Shown here: positions 1-10,321 of the stretch, in pieces
Numbering within the stretch: position 1 is the first letter of the stretch
How the letters are laid out: every line of letters starts with the position of its first letter
NCBI GenBank assembly: GCA_025769875.1
Contig: JAGFNK010000045.1
Span: 62,001-126,000, forward strand
Direction of reading: 5' to 3'
Origin: Russula earlei
Taxonomy: Eukaryota; Basidiomycota; Agaricomycetes; Russulales; Russulaceae
Length of the DNA: 64,000 nt
Notes under the pieces: generated by a model
Told to the model about the DNA's origin: nothing
Database searches by the model: none
What the model saw: only the letters and a program-made list of their open reading frames with translations
Program-made: the position numbers and the translations under genes

Positions 1-2
1 GG

Positions 3-446
3 GAGGAGTTCAAAGTCCACCGTGCTTACCTGTTGGGCGTCCCCAGAGATGTTCAGCACATTGATCCTGCGGATTTGCCAACCCATCCTGGGTATCAAAA
101 GCAGTTTAAACTCCATCCTGGGAAGCTGCAAATCCCATTTAAGTATTGGAACACTGATCCTGCGGAGTTCCAAACCCATCCTAACTTTGAGAAGGAGCTT
201 GGACACCATCCTGGGCAGTTGGGATTCCCATTGCGGGATTGGAGGTTCGATCCTACGACGTGGCACTTCCATCCTGAGTATTATATTCGGTATCGAGCCC
301 ATCCTGGGCAGTATGGAATCCATCGGGATAAGTGGGGAATGAATCCTCTTGGAGTCCGTTTCCCGCCGCCTCCTGCGCAGGGGAGGATCCAGCCAGAACC
401 ACGGGAGCAGACTTCGCCGCCCGGGAACGGGGCAAATGGGGTTTGA
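3..446 (+). CDS. 3' end of an unrecognised protein with three 31-residue repeats (partial)
   Basis: The frame is open from the window edge, so the start is outside. Three consecutive 31-residue units (about 63-341) share one pattern: Asp-Pro at 1-2, His-Pro at 8-9, His-Pro-Gly at 18-20 and Trp at 29. The rest varies freely, which suggests selection on structure and not a recent DNA minisatellite. The third unit is followed by a short Pro-rich, polar tail and a stop at 444-446. I do not recognise the family. A competing frame at 22-342 covers the same DNA and lacks the regular spacing. The gene ends about 90 bp before the inverted-repeat element at 540. It could be a domesticated or element-borne gene, but nothing seen proves that. 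Confidence 0.5.
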   Translation, partial: EEFKVHRAYLLGVPRDVQHIDPADLPTHPGYQKQFKLHPGKLQIPFKYWNTDPAEFQTHPNFEKELGHHPGQLGFPLRDWRFDPTTWHFHPEYYIRYRAHPGQYGIHRDKWGMNPLGVRFPPPPAQGRIQPEPREQTSPPGNGANGV

Positions 447-899
447 ACTCCCTTGACGCAAGTCAGCTACCCGTGCAGGCAGGAGACAGTGATGATGCGC
501 CTTTTTAAACTGGTTTTACGGATGTCGTGTTAAGTTGTACTGTATCAGGTCGGGTAGTTGGCCACCTAAACCAATGCAATGCCTTATGGGAGCTGAGAAC
601 ATATTTTGAATGTTTTGAGGGATTAGAAGGGTGGACAAATATCTTAGGATGATGCTATAAGACAGCCATAATTTTAGAGTGCGTTGTTGTCATGCTATGA
701 ATATTTTTGCGAGGCGACTGCCAAACAGAGAAAATCGACGATCTTGGCCACCCGTGGGAATCCTTGCCGTTGACTCCTACCCCCTACTCCAGAATGCTAA
801 TTTCTTTTTTTCTAAATGTTCTAGTGCATCGATTTGCTTCAAACTTTGGGAGCATATCAATATGTAAGTAGTCTTACAATATTTCAAGTATTTGTGGTA

Positions 900-2268
900 T
901 CTGATGGTTTTACACGTCTAGGATTTCGACGTCTCTGCCGTCCTGCCTGGGTCTCAATCTCACCGCATCACCCGCCTTCGCTATTGCCACCTCAGTCTTG
1001 CCCACCTCCGTCGCTGCTCCGTCCGCCCCAGTGGCCCCAGCCTCAGCCTCAGTATCTGCCGTCGTACCAGTTCCGTTCACTGCCAACCCCGTCTTCGTCT
1101 CGTTAGCCGCCGCGCCCTCATCCGCCATAGCACCAGCATTGCCAGCTGTTGCCTCTACGTCTCCCGTCTCCAGCTCAGTCTCGTCTGCCGCCACAGTAGC
1201 CTCAGTCGTGCCAGCCACTGACTTCGCATCAGCCTCCGTCTTAGCCTCGCCCGCACTCGTCACTTCAGCCCAGTCCGCCGTATTGCCAGTATTGCCAGCC
1301 GCTGCCATCTCTGCCATGCCCTCAGCCCCAGTCGTCTCAGTCTCAGCCGCCACCACCACGCCCTCAGCCTCGTCCGTCGCCTCGTCCGCCGCCGTTCCGG
1401 GCCTAGTCCCAGCCACCGCTCTGTCCCCACCGTCTGCCGTCACCCCTGCGTCGCCCACTGCCGTCTCCCTTCCCGTTGCCGTGCCCTCCATTATCGCCTC
1501 CGCTCCATCCGTCTTTGTCGCCGCACCAGTTCCGTCCATCACTGCCTCCTTGGTCTCACCCTCAGTCTTCGTCTCAGCGCCCGCCGCATCAGTCTCAGTT
1601 TCGCGCGACCCAGCACCGCCGCACCGTCGCAACCTCTCACCACCAGCACCACCCCAGAAGACCAAGAAGGCCTTGGCCACGAACTTAGCCACGACGCGCC
1701 ACAAAAGGAGCAGCAGCCGCCACCACGCCGCCGCCGCCGCCGCAGGAGAGGCAGCCACCGACGCCAACAGCACACCGCACCCCGCCTCCCACATCGCCTC
1801 CCCGTCTGTTCGTGCGCTCTTGCCCATGTCTGCTGCCAATGGAGACGACCCCGCCACCGCCACCGCAAGACGACAAATGCCACCCTCGTGCAAGCCGCCC
1901 CACGTATCCTCCTTCTCGAGTCCTCGCCACCTACGCCTCTGTCTACGAACTCATGCTCGCCGCCTACACCTCCGCTCCTTGTCCACGCCCGCTGCTGCCG
2001 CCTGCAAAGGAGACGACCACGCCGCCGCCGCCACAAGACAACACCACTGCCACGCAGCTGCCATCTCATCACCGCCGTCCTCGTCTCCATCGCCTCCATC
2101 TCCCATCGCCTTCGCCTCTTCCGTCGTCGCCATCGCCAATCGCCAATCGCCGCCCCCGCATCTTCCACAAGCAGCCGCGACCGCCACCTCAATTCAGATG
2201 CGAAAGGCTCAAAACACTCGCATTCAGACGCTTGACCGAGGATGGTCAAAGTTTCAAGCCCCCAGGAG
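900..2268. repeat. GC-rich degenerate low-complexity block, open on both strands
   Basis: About 1.4 kb is built from short degenerate units rich in GCC, GTC and TCAGCC. On the plus strand it reads as an Ala/Ser/Val/Pro frame (998-2278). On the minus strand it reads as an Ala/Thr/Glu/Gly frame (910-1893) and others. Long open frames on both strands at once are expected when stop codons are excluded by repeat composition, so they are not evidence of coding. No domain, signal peptide or plausible intron was found. Confidence 0.6.
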
Positions 2269-2269
2269 T

Positions 2270-2650
2270 GTAAGGTAGCCATATGGCTGGCCACGGAATC
2301 ATGTGTGGAAACGCAATACGACGTGATGCCTCCTCCTATCCTTTGCCACCTCCCTCTCGTTCCAGGCCGTCCACCGACCGCACACCACAAGCCACACCGC
2401 GTGCGACATCAAGACCTTGATCGCATCGCCCAGGCCATTCGCCACCGACCACACGCGCACGCCACGCCCCGCCTCACGCGACGCGCTTGCGTCTCAAGCC
2501 TTTCACGACCGCCTCGACTGTCTCAACCAGTCTCGATTCTCTTTCATGCCTTTCATCTTTAGTACCTCTCTCCTGTATATAAAAACACCCTAGCTACTCT
2601 GTAGTAGGAAGAGTTCAGAATAGGACCCCTCTTTGCAACCCACTCCTCTC
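2270..2650 (+). repeat. LTR-like relic, copy 1
   Basis: The stretch starts TGTAAGGTA and contains a TATA-like box (ctgtatataaaaac) near 2573, then ctactctgtagtag and a pyrimidine-rich end. The same ordered landmarks recur at 9342-9730 with many substitutions. This layout (TG start, internal TATA, short R region) is that of a retrotransposon LTR. No matching partner with coding sequence between was found, so it is read as a solo or broken LTR. The right boundary is approximate. Confidence 0.5.
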
Positions 2651-3719
2651 TGTTGATACCCACCCTTGGATCAAGTCGTATGAACTCGGCGTGCCCCGGG
2701 TTGGCTCCCTACACTCCCTATCCCTTCATCATATTGCTCTTGCCCATTGTCGACTCCCCTTCATCCTGCTCTCACCCCTCCATCATTGTCTACGGACCAT
2801 TGTCCTCGCCCCACCATGCGCCTATGCACGGACCCTGATGATGTGTCCTCCAACATCCAAACCGAGGGCTCGCTGCCCCCCTCGCCCCTCATCCGAACCG
2901 TGCCATCCCGCGCTCATGGACCCTTAGTTGGAGGAGTAGCATCCCCGTAGTTTGTAGTATTTAATGCCCAATAGCTACTGTCTCAAACAGAGGTGGACTT
3001 TTGCCTCCTGGTCCCACAGCAATTTCCAAAGGATGACATGCTGATATGGCATGTACAAGTGTCACCGAGCACATTGAGGTGTAAATAAATTCATTTAAAA
3101 TATTCTGAAGGCTATGAGTGAGAGGTCAGGTCAGTCTGATGTCAAGTCCTGGTGGTGCTGGATGCACATTGTCATCTGAGCCCAGTGGGTGTTGCTGAAT
3201 GCAGCCTGTCTGAAATGTGAAATGTGAAATGTTGTAGAAATGAATTGAGTAACATGGGCCAGAAAAGTGAAATCACAGTAGAAATTATGGCTGAGAAAGA
3301 GCAGATAGGGAAATGAAACACGAAACACGAAGTTTTGAAGGATTTGCGTCCGAAATGAATCACCTATGGTATGGCCACCACGTTCGGCCTTCCGGTGACC
3401 TTCCCAAATTGGTCATATTGCCGACTCAGCAGCAATCAGATGCCTCTAACTCATCAAGCAATCACTGCCAGTGTAAGAACTTTTGTTTGAGGCAACACTG
3501 GACATAGTTCTTACTGCCCAAATCAACTACACAGGCATTAATACTCTAGAAAGTTCAGAAAGTCCCCTGTGGCCAACTAGTCAGGGTGGCCAACTACCTG
3601 ACCCCCTACAGTAATCTTAACGAATGCTATCTTTCCTCACTTGTCACGTGCATCCCTCTCTTATTATGTGGTGTTGGTGTTTGTTCCCTGTTCTCCTCGG
3701 GTTAAGAATAGGTCCAGAA

Positions 3720-4262
3720 ATGAAACATCTTACAGCGTTGGCCGTTGTGGGGATTGGATTCCTGGCGTATCTCGTATATTTCCATCACAGACGGAGGACA
3801 GATGCCAAATTTCGAAAACGGCTTCGTACGTTGAATCCATGGTTCTTTTAGCTCTCTTTTTTTTTTTTTACAACCCAGTCAGGACGCGAAAAGAAAACAG
3901 CCGACAAGTCTGTTGCCGAAGCACGTCAACATCTCGGCCTAGGGCTGTCTCTGGGGATGCCGTTCTTCCCCACCGCAGAAATTTTTGCGTCCATGGCCCG
4001 TATCAAGGACGATCGAGTTCCAACTGCACCGGAAGAACGGGAGAAATACTTTATGTCGCAGGTTGAAAAGACGAACAACTTTGCGCTCAAGGTGCCTTCG
4101 AACGTCAAAGGTTACGAATGACTTTGTTGGGAAGGCCCAGACCTTGCTGTCGAAGCCGCCCTTGCATTCTTTAGGGCCCTTCGCGTGTATCCCTCGCCCG
4201 TCGAGTTGATCATGATCTTCCAAGACACTGCCCGAACCTATTTTCAAGGTCCGTTCTTGACT
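3720..4262 (+). pseudogene. TOM20: Mitochondrial import receptor TOM20, frameshifted remnant
   Basis: TOM20 is the outer-membrane receptor for mitochondrial presequences. Exon 1 encodes an N-terminal membrane anchor followed by a basic FRKRLR stretch. A GT..AG intron (3829-3887) leads to the cytosolic part with the EEREKYFMSQV motif, then [15 protein letters not shown], which is highly diagnostic. These blocks are not in one frame. After FALKVPSNVK an in-frame stop occurs, and the frame resumes only after about 24 nt, too short for an intron. Two bases are also missing in the TVPEPIFK motif. The normal C-terminal acidic tail is absent, and the end runs antisense into the thiolase remnant. I read it as a decayed copy, with a functional TOM20 expected elsewhere. 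Confidence 0.7.
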
Positions 4263-5406
4263 TTTTCTCCGAGAAGTGCTGAGCCAACCCCGTGGCACCG
4301 ACGGGATGACCCTTGGTTTCGAGCCCGCCGCTGGGATTGATCACGTACTTTCGTCCGTGCTAATTCAAAGCCTCATCATGAGCCCAAGAAGCCCGGACAC
4401 CTGCGAGCCACCCACCGTGTTGTCTCCACGTTCCATAAAGTGATGTGTATCTTCGATGGCACACAGCTCGAGCGACGAATATGTTATAAGCTGGCAAAAC
4501 ATTTTCGGCGGTTCGTTATTTTTAAAAAGTGGAAGCTCATATTGGGGGCGAGTACTTCATTGGCGGCAAAACAATCGTGCAGTTCGACGACGCCAACCTC
4601 ATCCCGACTTGCGGGGGCCTTGGTGAACACCTTGTCTGCCAAGCGACGTGTCATTCCATAACCGACCGAGTCCATGGCACTGCGTCCTTCAAACGCTTCT
4701 GGATAATCCGTCGCGAGCGCGGTCGCGACCTGCTCTATCGCTTGGTTTTCGAGCTTGTTGGCATGCACAAACGCCTCACTCGCGATCGCACAACACGCAG
4801 CCCCATCCTGTGTACACCCACGACGGCGCTCGGACGTCAGCGATCAGGGGGCCAGCCAGGAACCAAAGGAGAAAATGCGCTCAACCGTTGTCGGACAACA
4901 CGTGAGCTTGGTGAGCTCATTCGTGATCTGCGGCGAAGCAAGGACCTCTGCCTCGCTGTATCCCGCTCGGCGCTGCGCATAGGGGTTGTTGTCGAGCGCG
5001 TGCTTATGGTTCTTTGCCGCTGAACGTCATCAAGAAGGTGCGGACACACACACACGCAGGCAAACAAGCAAGTAAGCGGACGCTTCTTCGAGCCTCACCG
5101 ACCTTGGCCAAGTGTTCCACGTCGCCTCCATACGCCCTAAGATACTCCGCGGCCGCGGCCCCCATACACGGGGCATCGGCGGACCACGATCCGCGTCCGG
5201 CGAAGCGCGAGCGGCCGCCGCCAGAAGCGGCAGCACGGGGTTGGGGCGGTCGGGCCAGTGATGGTGGGCGGCGAGCGCGCCCGGCGCCATGCGCTCGAAG
5301 CCGAGGGCGAGCACGCACCGCGCCTCGCCGGCGCGGACGGCCATCGCGGCGTGGTGGAGCGCGACGCCCCCCGTCGTGCTGTTGTTGTTGGTGAAGATAT
5401 GATACC
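4210..5406 (-). pseudogene. SCP-x-type (sterol carrier protein X) thiolase, truncated at both ends
   Basis: Peroxisomal SCP-x thiolases cleave branched 3-oxoacyl-CoAs. Minus-strand exons joined by GT..AG introns give, in order, NNNSTTGG, LALGFERMAPG, EYLRAYGGDVEHLAKV, HKHALDNNPYAQ, DGAACC, EGRSAMDSVGYGMTRR, GVVELHDCFAANE, ITYSSLEL and [18 protein letters not shown]. Exon edges include 5099 (donor side), 5019-4886, and an intron from about 4864. The active-site Cys expected in NNNC is Ser. About 70 N-terminal residues are missing, and the last segment stops at 4210-4212 soon after the GHP motif without the normal end or an SCP2 domain. The middle exons are clean, so loss was by breakage more than gradual decay. 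Confidence 0.7.
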
Positions 5407-5460
5407 CAGGTGGTGGGAACATGTGAGTGGGCAAGACAGGCCGGTGGGCCGTTGGCACGG

Positions 5461-5968
5461 CACAGAGTCAGGGATGCATGTAAATGATGTGGAGCAGTGG
5501 TAGAGCATGAGAGGGGGACTTGTTTGAAGTGCATGCAAAGGTTTTTCAAGAACAAGGAACACAACAACTGTTACATTTGCAGGCAATAAGAAGCTATTTT
5601 ATATTATGTTTTACAAGTATGTTACTTAAGGAATAAAATAGGGGAGTGTTTTTAGGAGTTTTTTGGAGTCAAGAATGGAAGTAAAACAGAAATGAAAATG
5701 TATAGTGAAAAGACTTTGGACTTTGATGGAAATAACACATTGCCTCTCTATGTGGCTGATGCACTTGTTCCAGTTTTGGTGCATGCATGTGATTGAGTCA
5801 TGCATTTGCATTTTTCTCAGATACAGAGTCATGGAGGCAGTGTGGAATGTTCTTGCTTTTTGGACATTTTTGATTTTGATGTGGGTTGTACAAAGCCTGA
5901 GAAGGATCACAGCAGAATGTATTTTCCCCTGAGGGGAGTGGAAACAAATTAGGGGATCAAAATGATCC
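5461..5968. other. AT-rich, CpG-free spacer
   Basis: By eye there is no CG dinucleotide in about 500 bases, while both flanks are rich in CpG. No convincing gene is present on either strand; the frames that exist are short and of biased composition. The pattern fits an old, heavily methylated repeat whose CpGs have decayed to TpG/CpA. Confidence 0.6.
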
Positions 5969-6326
5969 CGGGGACGCGCCGTGTTGTGCTTTCACACTCC
6001 CCCGCATGCGCCCCTGGCGGCCCGAAACCGCCACCGATGACTGTTTGTGGAAATGCCGTTTTGACAGATACGCCCGACACATCTGCACAATGATGAGATG
6101 GGTGCCCCAGACACGCAGGTGGCGTTTCTCCCTGTTGCGTTCCAGGCGCTAATACTTACGCGGTCGTTGAGATCCTGTACGTGGGCCGTCCCCAGCACTC
6201 CGCCGAGTACACGAAACGATCCATAGCCGGCCGGGCGGAGTAGAGCATGGTCAAAGCACGCGGAGGGCCACGTACCGAAAAGGTACTGAACCATAGACGC
6301 CACCCCGCAAGCGAGCCTCCAGGCCC

Positions 6327-6347
6327 GGGGGGGGGGGGGGGGGGGGG
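6327..6347 (+). repeat. Run of 21 G upstream of the zinc-finger gene
   Basis: An uninterrupted G tract preceded by CCC lies about 100 bp before the zinc-finger gene start. It can form G-quadruplex structures and is also a place where assemblies often miscount. Confidence 0.9.
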
Positions 6348-6444
6348 AAGGCGCCCATCCCCCACGTTAGAAAGCACGGCCGCATCGCTCCCCACACCTC
6401 AATTTTCTTCCGCGTCTCACTCGCAATACAACCCCCAACGCATC

Positions 6445-8429
6445 ATGGATTTTGGCAACCCCAGCGACAGCACGCTGTGGTCGTATCTCGCGCCACAAGA
6501 GGACCAAACGAGCGTATGGTCCGGGACCGCGGACAACGTGCAACCCGTCAACTTCGACTTACTTCCGGGCGGCTCTGCTGTGGGCATCATCTCACCTCCC
6601 GGGCGTGTAAAGGTTACTCACGTCTCACTGTCACAGGACATCGGTTGGAACACTCTGTCAGATATGTTCGGAAGCCTTCCCAATGGCGGCGGCACGTTTA
6701 CCGCCATCGACGATACCTTCCCCCCCGCGACGTCCGCCCCTTTTCCCAACTCCTTCGATTCTGGTAGTTTCGACTATCTGAACACCGTGCGTGCACAGTG
6801 TCCTGTCGTCAACCGTCAAACAATTGACTTGCCTTGTCGCGTCACAGGACTTCCATCCTCGTTGGGAGATGCCAACGCCGCGTAGGTCACATTCCTTCTT
6901 TTTGTTATGAGCTCGTCTTCACCGTGACGCAACCCAAAAGCTTTTTCAGAAGTAGATTCTGTACCCTCGTCGGCGAGCGATGATTCCTGGGCTGAACTTG
7001 CCCCCGAGCCCTCCCAACCGCCGCTGCCGCTGTTGGACAGCGTGAGCACGAATCATACGAGCGCAAAGGTTCCGCCTAAGTTGACATGCTGGCAGGTCCC
7101 GGTCCCAAACGTATTCGTGGCACCGGGCGCCACTTCTCAGGTCGACTCGTCCTGGCCACTCGACCTCGGCCAATTCCCGTGGCTGATGGATTACCTTGGC
7201 ACATCTTCGTACGTATTCTCTTCTGTTCCGTGTCCTGCCCACGGGTCAACGTGATGGCCATGACTGACGCGGCGGCCTCCAGGTTTCAAGCAGGGTACGG
7301 GCAGGCCGCGCTCTACTTACCCGCCTCTTTCGCACCGGCATCCAATCAGGACGCGGACGTGGAGCCCCAGACCCTCGTCGGCAAACGACGTCGAGACGAG
7401 GACGATACCCTCGAAGATGCAAGCGCAGAGGCGAACAACAGCCAAGGACGACACGTGCGCCAAAAGGGCAAGGCCAAGATGGCCACTACGATCAGGGTCT
7501 TGGATGCAGGACGGTCCACAAACAGGGCTCGTCACAAACCTGCCACCAGGACCCTGACTGGTAAAGATGGTAAATCCGAGGTTGTGGGACGTGGAGCGGA
7601 GAGGCTCGCGACCCCGAACGCGCAAGGACTTTACCATCCATTCCTGCAGGGGCCAAATGACCAGCAGGAAGCGATGGGTACAATTGCGCAGGAAGAGCTA
7701 CCTTGGGTTGAGGGGAGAGAGCAGGGAGCGTGGCTCCACACAGACAGCATGGCGCAGCAACAAGAAGCCAATGGCGCGAACGACGGGGAGCTGGAGGAGA
7801 GGTATCCGTTCCGGATCTCAAAACGGCTAAACGAGACGCATCGGTCGATGCTCGAGGCCACGGCGGCCGACTGGGCACGTGGGGCTGTCCGCGCACTCAA
7901 ATGCCGACTCTGCCCCGCCGCCGATTTTTCGAATTGGGAGGATTTTAAGAGGCACTCCGACACGGCGGAGGCGCACCCTCGCAGCATCTCCTTCTGCGAG
8001 TTGTGCGGGAATTACTTTGCGCGCGGCGACTCGCTGATCCGGCACCGCAAGAACCCGCCGCCCGAGTGCCTCAACGTCAGCCAGGATGTGGCCGAGAACA
8101 AGTGTGCGGCGACGCGGAAAGCCCACCAGGAGTTTGCAGAGGGGTTGGCTGGCTTATCGGAATTGGACGAGGTGAAGGGGTTCTGTCCTTTTTCAGTGCA
8201 GATGAAGGGTATTTACCCCAAACCGTCGCAGAGGGGGATCAGGCAAAGGCGCCTCCGACCATCCGACTATCTATCCTTTTTCTTCTCATATTCTCATTTT
8301 GACGGTCCTGCCGCGAGGAGGGAACTTGCGGTGGTGCACCACGGACGATTGTCGTATATACTTGTTCTTGCTGTCATGTTCTACACTTGCTTCCTCGTTG
8401 TATATATATCAGAAGTTATCCCGATCTGA
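6445..8429 (+). CDS. C2H2/C2HC-type zinc-finger protein (putative transcription factor)
   Basis: The model that keeps one frame is exons 6445-6786, 6848-6881, 6950-7208 and 7283-8429 (593 aa). Introns of 61, 68 and 74 nt have GT..AG ends, and the 34-nt second exon is needed to avoid a stop at 6883. The N-terminal half is polar and Ser/Pro-rich. Near residues 470-530 there are two zinc-binding units: CRLCPAADFSNWEDFKRH followed by a second His, and CELCGNYFARGDSLIRH followed by a Cys in NPPPEC. This tandem pair marks a known Agaricomycete nuclear protein family, and DNA binding is inferred from the fingers. After the YPK motif the tail looks unusual and may be frame-shifted: a run of five G at 8231-8235 is four G in the duplicate. 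A partial copy lies at 9.2-11.6 kb. Confidence 0.65.
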
Positions 8430-9169
8430 GGTGGCTCTGAGTTCATCACCCCAATGTTACGTACCGTGCATCCCCTTCCATCGAGCACTCCTTGCTGATT
8501 GCACCTAATACACCACCGGAGTCGCGACTAGGAAAGGCAAAAAAAAAAAAAGAGGAAGGCGAAGGGCATATTGGGACGGACAATCAATCGATTTGATCGG
8601 TATCAAGCGGGCCGAATAACAGACGTTTTTATACGCGCGTCGGACTCGGTTTAACACGCCTTGATCTTCTTGCCACGCTGCCGCAACGTGAACAAGGAGT
8701 ATCATATACGGGATGAGGAGCGCGGACTCCGCATCGAAACGTCGAAGAATATAATAGCCTGTCCACATGGGACAACAACACGACACCCAAACGGACCCTA
8801 ACACGAGCCATATAAACACATTTTCAGTCGTGGTCATGCGCGCGGCCGCACTCAAGCACCCTCGCTCGCCACAAACCAGCTGGATCTGATCGCTTGTCCT
8901 TCACACCAGACATAGTCGACGTGTTTCTTGTCGGTCGGAAGGGGCGCACTCGGTCGGAGGGGTCAGGGGTGGGGGAGGGAACGCGCAATCGATCTGTAAA
9001 TTCTTTTTCGTCGTTCAGACTTGCTGCGCGCGGCTGGGCGTGTTGTCCTTTCTCCTTGTGTTCTTTTACGCAATCAATATCAGATCATACGGCCGTGTAC
9101 CAGTGTCGTGTTTGCCTCCGGTATAAAGCTTTCAATATGTCCTTGATCTTGGCTGAGGGTTTTCTCCTT

Positions 9170-9341
9170 TCCGATGACTGTTTGTGGAAATGCCGTTTTT
9201 TTTATCTTCCTTTGACAGATACGCCCGACACATGCACATCAGCACAATGATGGAATGGGTGCCCCTGACACGCAGGTAGAGTTTCTCCCTGTTGCGTTCA
9301 GTCGTTGAGATCCTGTACGTGGGCTGTTCCCAGCCCAGTGT
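9170..9341 (+). repeat. Copy of the zinc-finger gene's upstream segment (6045-6200)
   Basis: The shared landmarks are gatgactgtttgtggaaatg, gacagatacgcccgacacat, the acacgcaggt block and gttgagatcctgtacgtggg, in the same order as in 6045-6200. This copy has a small T-rich insert after gccgtt. It directly precedes the second LTR-like relic, so it forms the left end of the duplicated and rearranged zinc-finger locus. Confidence 0.65.
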
Positions 9342-9730
9342 AAGGTATGTGATCCGCTGGTCACGGAATCACGTGCGGAACCCCGACGCGAACAAAGGAC
9401 AAACCCGACGTGACGAGCCATTCCTTTCATCTTTCGCCACCGACCGCACGCGCACACCACAAGTCACCTCATGCCCAACATCAAGATCTCGACCCGCATC
9501 GCCCAGCCCTCGCCACAGACCATGCGCGCACGCCACGCCCCCTCACACTCGACGCGTTCGCGTCTCAAACCTCGCCCGTTCTCGACTCCCTTTCATGCAA
9601 ACTTCCTTTCATCAGCTCATTTCCTTTCATAACATCCCCCTCTTAGGACTCCCTTCCTGTACATAAAAACCCTTCACTACTCTGTAGTAGTAGGATAGTC
9701 GACTCAGAATAAGAATCTCTCCCCTTCTCC
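9342..9730 (+). repeat. LTR-like relic, copy 2, inserted in the duplicated locus
   Basis: It starts TGTAAGGTATG, then shows the same ordered landmarks as the relic at 2270: gtcacggaatcacgtg, a Cys/Arg-like CG-rich stretch, a TATA-like box (ctgtacataaaaac) near 9657, and ctactctgtagtag. It sits between the copied upstream segment and the copied exon segment, so insertion probably split the duplicate. No clear target-site duplication was found. Confidence 0.5.
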
Positions 9731-10212
9731 CCTTCTCCCCTTTCCGCTTATGCCTGAATTTGAACGACCGCGTGTACCGACTTTCTCTCCCCTCTCCCCT
9801 CTATTCCCTCGAACGACCGCTCGTGGCCGTGGTGACGAGGTCTTCACCATCGGAAGTGGCGGCAGCACGCGTGGACGAGGATATACGTGGGGGTGGGGAG
9901 GCGATGGAAAGGGAGGCATGGTGCAGCGTGATGCCGTTTAGGTCGCATTCTTACTTTCTGTTATGGGCTTGTCTTCACGCAATCCAAAGCCTTTTCAGAA
10001 GTAGATTCCTGGGCTGAACTTAGCCCCGAGCCCTCCCAACCGCCGCCGCCGGTGTTGGACAGCGTGAGCACGAATCATACGAGCGTAAAGGTTCCGGTTC
10101 CGCCTAGATTGACATGCTGGCAGGTCCCGGTCTCAAACTTATTCGTGGCAACTGGCCGCCACTTCTCAGGTCGACTCGTCCTGGACCTCGGCCGATTCCC
10201 GTGGCTGCTGGA

Positions 10213-10263
10213 CGCTCTGATATGTATCAGGGTAATCCGATTACCTTGATACATATCAGAGCG
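10213..10263. repeat. Near-perfect 25-bp inverted repeat (hairpin 1)
   Basis: Arms 10213-10237 and 10239-10263 are reverse complements with one mismatch (a possible G-T pair) and a single-base spacer. The intact gene at the matching place (near 7190-7205) has only the right-arm start, gattaccttg, and no palindrome. Confidence 0.9.
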
Positions 10264-10273
10264 TAGCAGGGCC

Positions 10274-10321
10274 AAATGGCCCTGGATCGTAGCTCGATGG
10301 TACTACGATCCAGGGTCATTT
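10274..10321. repeat. 19-bp inverted repeat with 10-nt loop (hairpin 2)
   Basis: Arms 10274-10292 and 10303-10321 are complementary apart from one pair, around the loop at 10293-10302. It follows hairpin 1 by 10 bases, in the same replaced segment of the duplicated zinc-finger gene. Confidence 0.9.

Larger units (their letters stand above)
538..3613. mobile_element. DNA-transposon-like element: TA-flanked terminal inverted repeats, no transposase seen
   Basis: The left end at 540-566 and the reverse complement of the right end at 3585-3611 are close copies. Both begin CTGTA and end GGTAGTTGGCCACC, with differences only in the middle. Each is flanked by TA (538-539 and 3612-3613), which matches the TA target duplication of Tc1/mariner-type elements. 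A second partial copy of the end motif (gtggccaacta) lies inside the right end at 3569-3579. No DDE transposase frame is visible inside. The interior holds low-complexity DNA, an LTR-like relic and CpG-poor sequence, so this is either a non-autonomous element or an old one filled by later insertions. Confidence 0.55.

Noticed and set aside
910..1893. 327-codon minus-strand Ala/Thr/Glu-rich frame as a gene
   Set aside because: It overlaps an equally long plus-strand frame in repeat-like DNA. Composition explains both, and there is no domain or splice structure.
6607..6638. Very short intron (32 nt) in zinc-finger exon 1
   Set aside because: It has GT and AG ends but is far below the 48-nt minimum seen elsewhere and would break the frame.
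10213..10321. Twin hairpins as a rho-independent terminator or CRISPR-like repeat
   Set aside because: This is a eukaryotic genome. There is no U-tract and no spacer array, and comparison with the parent shows that the palindromes arose inside an exon copy.
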